Below, one piece after another: positions 57,716 to 64,000 of a stretch of DNA of 64,000 nt (the stretch's first letter is position 1; each line of letters opens with the position of its first letter). A model generated the notes under the pieces. The model searched no databases, was not told where the DNA came from, and saw only the letters and a program-made list of their open reading frames with translations. The DNA is from DASPWW01 sp963756745 (GTDB taxonomy: Bacteria > Actinomycetota > Thermoleophilia > Solirubrobacterales > 70-9): the NCBI GenBank assembly GCA_963756745.1, contig CAVWOU010000010.1, forward strand, positions 558,001 through 622,000, in the 5' to 3' direction. The translations under genes and the position numbers were made by a program.

Positions 57716-58117
57716 ATGTCGCAGGAGAACGTGGAGTTGATCCGGCGGGCGATCGAGGCCTGGAACCGGGCTGATATCGACGGCTGGCTCGACCAAGCTA
57801 CCCCCGATTTCGTATGGATTCCGGCCGGTCCGGCTGCCGTGGAGGGCAGCGTCTACCGAGGCCGGGACGAGGTACGCGAAGCGATGGCGGGTGGCTGGGA
57901 GACCTGGGAGGAGTTTCGCTTCGAAGAAAGCGAGATTCGTAGTCTCGGGGAATCCGTCGTCTGGCTGGGGCGAGTCCACGCGACGGGCAGGGCCAGCGAG
58001 GTTGAGCTTGACCAAGAATTCGCAATTCACGCAGTCGTGCGGGATGGAAAGCTTGCTAGAACCGAGGGATTCCTGAGCCGGGCCGAAGCCCTCGAAGCCG
58101 CCGGGCTGTCGGAGTAG
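57716..58117 (+). CDS. SnoaL-like array member 28
   Basis: 133 residues: MSQENVELIRRAIEAWNRAD, SVYRGRDEVREAMAGGWETW, tail EALEAAGLSE. It is followed by a GCG spacer and a chimeric ORF. Confidence 0.88.
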   Translation: MSQENVELIRRAIEAWNRADIDGWLDQATPDFVWIPAGPAAVEGSVYRGRDEVREAMAGGWETWEEFRFEESEIRSLGESVVWLGRVHATGRASEVELDQEFAIHAVVRDGKLARTEGFLSRAEALEAAGLSE

Positions 58118-58120
58118 GCG

Positions 58121-58285
58121 ATGTCGCGGGAGAACGTCGAGGCGCTGCTCGTGGAGGGCGGCGGGATCGACGGCGGCAAGGGCACCTTCTTCGCCAACGC
58201 CGGTGATGACGTGCACGCGGTCGGGATGCTGGCTCCGCCCGTCCCCGGTCACGTCGGCTGCATCGTGATCCGGCCGGACCGATGA
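58121..58285 (+). CDS. Chimeric small ORF with SnoaL head
   Basis: 54 residues: MSRENVEALLVEGGGIDGGK then GTFFANAGDDVHAVG... ending GHVGCIVIRPDR. The head is the array head in the correct junction; the rest is not SnoaL-like and resembles the end of another protein. Expression by coupling is plausible; function unknown. Confidence 0.55.
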   Translation: MSRENVEALLVEGGGIDGGKGTFFANAGDDVHAVGMLAPPVPGHVGCIVIRPDR

Positions 58286-58371
58286 GTTCCGACCCTGAGA
58301 CCGCTCTCAATCGATAGACGCAGTTCCAAAGAGATCAAGATGACCCGACAGACAAAGGAGGACCTTCCGCA

Positions 58372-59067
58372 ATGAACGCACCGCCGATCGTCTCGCCGCG
58401 GGAGTGGGAGGCCGCCCGCCAGGATCTGCTGGTCGAAGAGAAGGAGCACACCCGGGCGGGCGACGCATTGGCGGCAAAGCGCCGCCGAATGCCGTGGATG
58501 GCGGTCGAGAAGGAGTACGAGTTCGACGGGCCCGAGGGCAAGGCGAGCCTTGCCGACCTGTTCGAGGGCCGTCGCCAGCTGATCGTCTACCGCGCCTTCT
58601 ATGCGCCGGACGTCACCACCTTGGCGCCGGGCGCCACGTACCCTGAGCGGGCCTGCGTGGGCTGCTCCATGATCGCCGACCAGGTCGCCCACCCCGCCCA
58701 CTTGAACGCCCGCGACACGACGCTCGCGTTCGCCTCGCGCGCCCCCCAGGCCGAGATCCAGGGCTTGAAGGAACGCATGGGCTGGGAGCTGATCCCCTGG
58801 TACACGATCACCGACGACTTCGACGCCGACTTCGACGTCGACGAGTGGCACGGGCACAACGCCTTCATCCGCGAGGGCGACCGGATCTTCCGCACCTACT
58901 ACATCCACAGCCGCGGCGCCGAGCACATCGGCAGCACCTGGAGCCACCTGGACATGACGGCGCTCGGGCGCCAGGAGGAGTGGGAGGACTCGCCGGAGGG
59001 CTACCCGCAGACCGCCGCGTCCGGCCGGTGGTGGAACTACCACGACGCGTACGATGCGTCCGCATGA
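58372..59067 (+). CDS. DUF899-family thioredoxin-like protein
   Basis: 231 residues: SPREWEAARQDLLVEEKEHT, RRRMPWMAVEKEYEFDGPEG, VGCSMIADQV (a single Cys pair ERACVGCS), GTWSHLD/WEDSPEGYPQ. The DUF899 family has a thioredoxin-like fold. AAGGAGGACC precedes the ATG. No orphan tail follows, unlike the cargo genes. Confidence 0.86.
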   Translation: MNAPPIVSPREWEAARQDLLVEEKEHTRAGDALAAKRRRMPWMAVEKEYEFDGPEGKASLADLFEGRRQLIVYRAFYAPDVTTLAPGATYPERACVGCSMIADQVAHPAHLNARDTTLAFASRAPQAEIQGLKERMGWELIPWYTITDDFDADFDVDEWHGHNAFIREGDRIFRTYYIHSRGAEHIGSTWSHLDMTALGRQEEWEDSPEGYPQTAASGRWWNYHDAYDASA

Positions 59068-59220
59068 TCTCACGCGTGGAAGACGCGTGGGGAGCTTGAA
59101 CCGTTGGAAGACGCACCACCTCGCGACCGCGTCCGCGTGCGGGGCCCTGAGACACCGCACCCCAGCCTTCCAGCCGAAGCTCCCGGTGGTGGAGTCCGAG
59201 CATCGCCCCTCGGGGCGCGG

Positions 59221-59235
59221 GATACTGAGCGGGCG
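59221..59235 (+). promoter_or_regulatory. Leaderless promoter of the last array segment
   Basis: GATACT (59221-59226), GAGCGGGCG, ATG 59236. Confidence 0.7.
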
Positions 59236-59637
59236 ATGTCGCAGGAGAACGTCGAGCTGCTCTACCGAGCGTATGACGCCATCAACCGGCGCGACCTCGA
59301 TGTTTTCCTCGCCCTCTCCGACCCCGACCTGGAGTTCACCCCCCTTCTCCTGGAGCTGGAGGGCGGTGGCCCTTACCGCGGCCATGACGGTGTCCGGAGG
59401 TGGTGGGAGGACCTCCTCGGCGTCTTCCCCGACTACGGCATAGAGGTCGACGAGATACAGGACCTTGGAAATGTGACTGTCGTGCACGCGCGAGGTCACG
59501 GCCATGGCGTGGGGAGCAACGCGTTCACCGAGCAGCCGTTCTGGCAGGTCACCGAGTGGCGCGGGGGGAAGGCCATTTGGTGGCACAACTTCCTGAGCGA
59601 GGCCGACGCCCTCGAAGCCGCCGGGCTGCGGGAGTAG
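59236..59637 (+). CDS. SnoaL-like array member 29
   Basis: 133 residues: MSQENVELLYRAYDAINRRD, GGGPYRGHDGVRRWWEDLLG, tail DALEAAGLRE. Third member of the 47585/47990 subgroup, 11 kb away. Confidence 0.88.
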   Translation: MSQENVELLYRAYDAINRRDLDVFLALSDPDLEFTPLLLELEGGGPYRGHDGVRRWWEDLLGVFPDYGIEVDEIQDLGNVTVVHARGHGHGVGSNAFTEQPFWQVTEWRGGKAIWWHNFLSEADALEAAGLRE

Positions 59638-59640
59638 GCG

Positions 59641-59769
59641 ATGTCGGAGGAGGACGTCGACATAGTTCGGCGCGTGTTCGAGGCGTACGAGCGCGAGGAA
59701 GTCGCCGGAGCCATCGAGATGCTCGATCCTGATGTACGCATCTCCATAAGTGCGCTTTGGCGAGGCTGA
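59641..59769 (+). pseudogene. Truncated SnoaL-like member 30 (array end)
   Basis: 42 codons: MSEEDVDIVRRVFEAYEREE ... IEMLDPDVRISISALWRG, then TGA. Only the first third of the fold remains, so this is the right boundary of the array, 15 bp before the LuxR-type gene. Confidence 0.85.
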
Positions 59770-59784
59770 TGATGCAATGTCCGG

Positions 59785-62643
59785 GTGGCGATCGAGATTG
59801 CGGCGACACTTCTGGAGCGTGACCGCGAGCTCGATGAGCTCGGCGACGCACTCGCAGGAGCGCATGAGGGCCGCGGACGGGTGGTCCTCGTCGAGGCTTC
59901 CCCGGGGCTCGGCAAGACGAGCCTGCTCGCTGCCGCGTCCGAGACCGCCGTCGAGGCGGGCCTCGCGTGCCTGCGCGCGCGCGCGACCGAGCTCGAGCGC
60001 GATTTCGCCTACGGCTCGATTCGGCAGCTGCTCGAGCCCGTCGTCGCGAGGGCTTCGGGCCCTGAACGCGACCGGCTGTTCGAGGGCGCGGCGTCCCTTT
60101 CGAAGCCCCTCTTCGCCCCCACCGGCGCCACGCATCCCTCGTCCTCGGCGGACACCGCTTTCTCGATGCTCCACGGCCTGTACTGGTTGCTCAGCAACGT
60201 CGCCGACGAACGCCCGCTTGCACTTGCGGTGGACGACATCCATTGGTCCGATCCCGAGTCCCTGCGCTTCTTCAACTACCTCACCCCCCGGCTGGACGGC
60301 CTCCCGCTCGCCGTTCTCGCATCCACCCGCAGCGGTGAGCACCTCGCCCCGGACTTGGCTCGGCTGGCCGCCGGTCCCGAGACGACTGTCCTGCGACCCC
60401 GACCCCTGAGCACCGGGGCGACCGCGACGCTGTGCAAGCGCGGGCTGGGCGAGGGCGTTGCGCCCGAGTTCGTATCGGCCTGCCGCGATGCCACCGGCGG
60501 CAACCCGTTCTTCCTCGGGGCGCTCCTGCGCGAGGTGAGCGAGCAGGGGCTGTCGCCCGATTCGCGGGAGGCGGCCCGTGTGCGCGGCATCGGGCCCGCC
60601 TCGGTCGCCGAGGCGGTGCTGCTGCGTCTCGATGACAGACCCGCGGCAGCGACCGCCCTCGTTCGCGCGGTCGCGGTGCTCGGCGACGGCGCCACCCTCG
60701 CCGAGGCCGCTGGACTGGCAGCGCTCGAGGAGGACGAGGCGACCGATGCCGCCGATCTGCTGACGACCGTCGCGATCTTGAGGCCTGGGGAAAGTCTCGA
60801 GTTCGCACACCCGATCGTGCGGGAGGCTGTGTACGCGGACATCGGCTCCCGCGAACGCACGCAGGCGCACGCCCGCGCGGCCGGGATCCTTGCCGAGAGC
60901 GACGCGTCCGAGGAGCGGATCGCCGCCCAGCTCGTCGAAGCGGAGCCGGCGGGCGACCCCGAGCGGGTCGAGCTCCTGCGCCGGGTGGCCGCGGACGCCC
61001 TCGCGCGCGGCGCGCCCGCCGCCGCGGTCGCGTGGCTGGGCCGGGCGCTGGCGGAGCCGCCATCGCCGGCGTCACGGGGAGAGGTGCTCGTGGAGCTCAG
61101 CTCCGCGCAGCTTCGCCTCGGAACACCGGAGGCGGCGATCGACCAGCTCATGGCCGCCACGGAGGTGATCCGGGAGCCGGACCTCCTGACGACGGCGACG
61201 CGCCTGGTGGGAGGCGCGCTGACTTGGTCGGGAAACGCAGACCGCGCGGTCGAAGCGATCGGGCGCGCGATGGAGCTTGTCGAGCCCGAGGACCGGGAGC
61301 TGGCGTTGCTCCTCGAGGCGGACCGCGCGGCCTACGCGCAGCAGGCCAGCCTTGACACCCGCGCTCCAGTGGTGGCACAGCTCGTGCGCCATGGCCAGCT
61401 CGACGGAGCCACGCCCGGCGAGCGCCTGGTCCTGGCAAGCCTTGCCTTCGAGCGCGCCAGGGCGAGCGAGTCGGTGACCGAGGCCGTGGCCTTCATCGAG
61501 GGCGTGCTCGCCGACGGCCGGCTGCTCGGCGAGCAGGCGGTCGACGTCGCCGGAACCCACTACCTGCTCTTGGTCGGATTGCTGGCCACCGACGCCCTGG
61601 ATCTCGCCGAGTCGTGCACGGAGCGGATGCTCGCCGACGCCCGGGCCCGGGCCTCGATCCCGGCCCAAGCGTTTGTGATGGTTCATCGGGGCTGGGTCTC
61701 GTTCCGACAGGGCGCAATCGCTCCAGCGGAGGCCGACGCGCGAACGACGCTGGAACTGCTGACGGCGTACGACATCAGTCTCGGGACCAGATTCGCGCTC
61801 GCGCTTGTGATCCAGGCACTGATCGAGGGTGGCGAGTTGGAGGCCGCCGAGCAGGCTCTGCTCACCAGCGATCTCGGTGAGGAGATTCCGCCGGGAATGG
61901 CTAACAACGACCTGCTGGAGGCCCGGGGCCTCCTCAACGTCGCCCGGGGGAGGACTCGCGAGGGACTGGAGGACCTGCTGGAGTTCGGCCGGCGCGACGC
62001 GCTCTGGGGGGGTGCGAACCCGCTTGCGTCGCGGTGGCGCTCACGCGCTTCCCTCGCGCTCGCCGCGATTGGTGACACCGAGCGAGCGCACCGGATGGCC
62101 GCGGACGACCTCGAGGCGGCACGGCGCTGGGGTGCGGCGAGCGGGATCGGCGTCGCGCTGCGCGCGGCCGCCTTGGTCGAGGACGGCGAGGCGTCCGTGG
62201 ATCGCCTCCGCGAGGCCGCCGAGGTGCTCGAGGGCTCGCCGGCGCGACTCGAGCATGCGCGGGCACTCACGGACCTCGGAGCCGCGCTGCGGCGTGCGAA
62301 CCGCCGCGCCGAGGCGCGAGGCTTCCTCGAGGAGGGAGTCGAGCTCGCCGGGCGTTGCGGGGCGCGCGCGCTCGCGAAGCGGGCTCGGACCGAGCTGCGC
62401 GCCGCCGGGGGCCGCTCGAGCGACCCCGAGGGAACCGGGGTCGAGCAGCTGACCGCGTCCGAGCGCCGCGTCGCCCAGCTCGCGGCCGAGGGGCTCAGCA
62501 ACCCCGAGATCGCGCAGGCCCTGTTCGTGACCCGCAAGACCGTCGAGACGCACCTGGGCCACGTGTACCGCAAGCTCGACATCTCGGGCCGCGGGAAGCT
62601 CGTCCACGCGCTCGGCGAGGGCGCCCCGACGGCTGGCGGCTGA
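59785..62643 (+). CDS. LuxR-family large ATP-binding transcriptional regulator
   Basis: 952 residues. An N-terminal AAA/STAND ATPase has Walker A VEASPGLGKTSLL (about 34-46) and Walker B LALAVDDIHWSD. A long helical TPR-like region (about 380-860) follows. The C-terminal LuxR helix-turn-helix is LTASERRVAQLAAEGLSNPE plus IAQALFVTRKTVETHLGHVY (about 890-935). The GTG at 59785 is chosen. It adjoins the array end and could regulate it; this is positional inference only. Confidence 0.9.
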   Translation: MAIEIAATLLERDRELDELGDALAGAHEGRGRVVLVEASPGLGKTSLLAAASETAVEAGLACLRARATELERDFAYGSIRQLLEPVVARASGPERDRLFEGAASLSKPLFAPTGATHPSSSADTAFSMLHGLYWLLSNVADERPLALAVDDIHWSDPESLRFFNYLTPRLDGLPLAVLASTRSGEHLAPDLARLAAGPETTVLRPRPLSTGATATLCKRGLGEGVAPEFVSACRDATGGNPFFLGALLREVSEQGLSPDSREAARVRGIGPASVAEAVLLRLDDRPAAATALVRAVAVLGDGATLAEAAGLAALEEDEATDAADLLTTVAILRPGESLEFAHPIVREAVYADIGSRERTQAHARAAGILAESDASEERIAAQLVEAEPAGDPERVELLRRVAADALARGAPAAAVAWLGRALAEPPSPASRGEVLVELSSAQLRLGTPEAAIDQLMAATEVIREPDLLTTATRLVGGALTWSGNADRAVEAIGRAMELVEPEDRELALLLEADRAAYAQQASLDTRAPVVAQLVRHGQLDGATPGERLVLASLAFERARASESVTEAVAFIEGVLADGRLLGEQAVDVAGTHYLLLVGLLATDALDLAESCTERMLADARARASIPAQAFVMVHRGWVSFRQGAIAPAEADARTTLELLTAYDISLGTRFALALVIQALIEGGELEAAEQALLTSDLGEEIPPGMANNDLLEARGLLNVARGRTREGLEDLLEFGRRDALWGGANPLASRWRSRASLALAAIGDTERAHRMAADDLEAARRWGAASGIGVALRAAALVEDGEASVDRLREAAEVLEGSPARLEHARALTDLGAALRRANRRAEARGFLEEGVELAGRCGARALAKRARTELRAAGGRSSDPEGTGVEQLTASERRVAQLAAEGLSNPEIAQALFVTRKTVETHLGHVYRKLDISGRGKLVHALGEGAPTAGG

Positions 62644-62737
62644 CCTCCCCAGCCGCGCCCGCCGCCGAATATCAGGGAAGCGAATCGGGGAGCTCCCCGA
62701 CGCGCGGACTCCGACACGGACGTACGGTCGGCCGAGG

Positions 62738-63508
62738 ATGACCGCGCGCGCACAGACCCGAGACGAGGTGGACACCGTCGTGGCTGCCGCGACCGCCGGC
62801 GACGAGGCGGCGTTCTCCGAGCTCGCAGAGCGCTACCGGCGTGAGTTGCAGGCCCACTGCCGCCGAATGGTCGGTTCGTTCGAGGACTCGGAGGACGCGG
62901 TGCAGGAGACGTTCCTGCGGGCGTGGCGATCGCGAACGAGCTTCCGGGGCGACTCCACGTTCCGGGCGTGGCTCTACCGGATCGCGACGAACGCGTGCGT
63001 CGACGCGCTCCGGCGCCGGTCGCGCCGCACCCACGCCGCCGAGGCACCGGAGATCGCTTGGATTGAGCCCGATCCGGACCGCCCGCTCGAGGTCGCGACG
63101 CCCGACGCCGAGCCCGACGCGGTGGTTGTCGCCAAGGAGACGATCGAGGTCGCGTTCATGGTCGCGATCCAACACCTGCCCCCGAGGCAGCGAGCGGTGC
63201 TGATCCTGCGGGGCGTGATCGGCCTGTCGGCGAAGGACGCCGCCTCGCTGCTCGATGCGAGCGTCGCCTCCGTGAACAGCGCGCTGCAGCGGGCACGCCG
63301 GGCGCTGAACGACCGCCTTCCCGAGCAGCGGCTCGAATGGGCGCGGGAGTCGGACGCGAGCGAGGAGGAGCGCGCGCTGCTGGAGCGCTACGTCGAGGCG
63401 ACCGAGCGCGCGGACGGAGACGCCTTCGTGGAGATGCTCTGCGATAAGGCCCGCGCGACGCGCTCGTCATCCACCCAGAACCGAGAAGGAGACGAAGCAT
63501 GGCTGTAG
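62738..63508 (+). CDS. ECF-type RNA polymerase sigma factor with truncated C-terminal extension
   Basis: 256 residues. Sigma region 2 (FSELAERYRRELQAHCRRMV ... DAVQETFLRAWRSRTSFRGD) and region 4 (AIQHLPPRQRAVLILRGVIG, SVNSALQRARRALNDRLPE) are clear. After about residue 205 comes EERALLERYVEATERADGDA FVEML, the first helix of the SnoaL-like C-terminal domain of ECF41/ECF56-type factors. The protein then ends about 25 residues later in a Ser/Thr-rich stretch, so the domain is truncated. Its 3' end overlaps the cupin gene start. Confidence 0.86.
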   Translation: MTARAQTRDEVDTVVAAATAGDEAAFSELAERYRRELQAHCRRMVGSFEDSEDAVQETFLRAWRSRTSFRGDSTFRAWLYRIATNACVDALRRRSRRTHAAEAPEIAWIEPDPDRPLEVATPDAEPDAVVVAKETIEVAFMVAIQHLPPRQRAVLILRGVIGLSAKDAASLLDASVASVNSALQRARRALNDRLPEQRLEWARESDASEEERALLERYVEATERADGDAFVEMLCDKARATRSSSTQNREGDEAWL

Positions 63509-64000
63509 CAGGTGACGAGCTGGTGAACCCGGCAACCGGGTTGCGGACCGTGTTCAGGGAGACCAGCGGCGACACGAACGGAGAGCTGCTCCAGGTGGAC
63601 TGGATTGGCGCTCCGGGCTGGACGACGGGCCCGGACCACGTCCATCCCCTCCAGGAAGAGCGCTTCGAGGTCCTCACCGGCCGGCTGGGCCTGCGGGTGG
63701 ACGGCGCCGAGGGCGCGTACGGCGCCGGCGAGCTGATCGTCGCCGCGGCGGGCACCCCACACGCGGCGTGGAACGCGGGCGAGGACGAGGTGCACGTGCT
63801 GGTCAACTTCAGGCCGGCGCTCAGGACCGCTACCGCCTTCGAGGCCCTGGCCGGCCTCGCGCGCGACGGAAAGACGACCAAGGCGGGCATCCCGAAGAAC
63901 CCACTGCAGGCGGCGCTCATCCTGCGCCACTTCGAGGACGAGATCTACTTCATCCGGCCCGCCCTGGCGATCCAGCGGCTGATCTTGGGTCCGCTGGCCG
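63499..64000 (+). CDS. Cupin-domain protein (runs off the window)
   Basis: At least 167 residues, 3' end outside the window. Cupin motif 1 is HVHPLQEERFEVLTGRLGLR (about 48-67); motif 2 includes AAGTPHAAWNAGEDEVHV. ATG 63499 follows AGAAGGAGACG and overlaps the last codons of the sigma gene by 10 nt, so the two are co-translated. Substrate unknown. Confidence 0.82.
   Translation, partial: MAVAGDELVNPATGLRTVFRETSGDTNGELLQVDWIGAPGWTTGPDHVHPLQEERFEVLTGRLGLRVDGAEGAYGAGELIVAAAGTPHAAWNAGEDEVHVLVNFRPALRTATAFEALAGLARDGKTTKAGIPKNPLQAALILRHFEDEIYFIRPALAIQRLILGPLA

Noticed and set aside
35942..59769. Integron-type attC cassette array
   Set aside because: The tails lack the inverted core sites of attC, no integron integrase is visible, and genes lie in two opposed polycistronic blocks. 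The cassette analogy is structural only.
58249..60870. 873-codon minus-strand ORF
   Set aside because: Shadow of the DUF899, SnoaL and LuxR genes; low-complexity Arg/Gly-rich translation without family motifs.

Overview
The window is high-GC DNA with actinobacterial habits: many GTG/TTG starts, -10 elements a few bases upstream of the start codon (leaderless mRNAs), an F420/PPOX-type oxidoreductase and many WYL, VOC, SnoaL and LuxR-type genes. Tandem SnoaL-like proteins beginning 'MSQENVE' suggest the Thermoleophilia (Solirubrobacterales/Gaiellales). That placement is an inference from recall, not a search. No rRNA, CRISPR array, transposase, integrase or prophage gene was recognised.

Left part (1-35 kb): mostly ordinary chromosome. 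It holds heme A synthase next to cytochrome oxidase subunit I and II homologues that have lost nearly all metal ligands; an SCP2-SCP2-di-iron (R2/ferritin-like) fusion; a sugar epimerase, a PAP2 enzyme and a flippase-like membrane protein; thioredoxin reductase; an RTX-like secreted protein; a beta-oxidation cluster (thiolase, class IV aminotransferase, acyl-CoA dehydrogenase, enoyl-CoA hydratase, cupin, 3-hydroxyacyl-CoA dehydrogenase); rhodanese, LysM-VanY peptidase, Nudix and nicotinamidase; a methyltransferase/SDR/OsmC/cobalamin adenosyltransferase/SnoaL/DUF1015 run; tRNA-Pro, tRNA-Arg and tRNA-His; a GH88 hydrolase; VOC and WYL genes; a sialidase-like beta-propeller; and a decayed glycosyltransferase.

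Accessory part (about 35.9-59.8 kb): directly after tRNA-His lies a 24-kb array of about 30 SnoaL/NTF2-like genes (25 open, 4 frameshifted, 1 truncated). It runs on the minus strand from 37.4 to 42.7 kb and on the plus strand from 43.4 to 59.8 kb. Neighbouring members are joined by the same junction: a tail encoding ALEAAGL(R/S/E)E, stop TAG, a 3-nt spacer GCG, then ATG and a head encoding MS(Q/E/R)ENVE. The end of each tail (GGGAG, CGGAG or GAGGAG) forms a Shine-Dalgarno 6 nt before the next ATG. Array segments begin at a leaderless promoter, GATACT plus 9 nt plus ATG. Unrelated 'cargo' genes (VOC, ABM-like, PD40/TolB-like, choice-of-anchor D, AOC-barrel-like, CHRD and small secreted proteins) are interspersed. 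Nearly every one is followed by an orphan 30-nt SnoaL tail, and several are preceded by a truncated SnoaL head. The cargo therefore looks inserted into, or exchanged with, the middle of SnoaL frames at shared ends, as in a gene-cassette system but with no visible recombinase. Chimeric and miniature ORFs made from heads and tails support repeated recombination.

Right part (59.8-64 kb): a large LuxR-type ATPase regulator, an ECF sigma factor that ends at the first helix of what may have been a SnoaL-type C-terminal domain, and a cupin gene that runs off the window.
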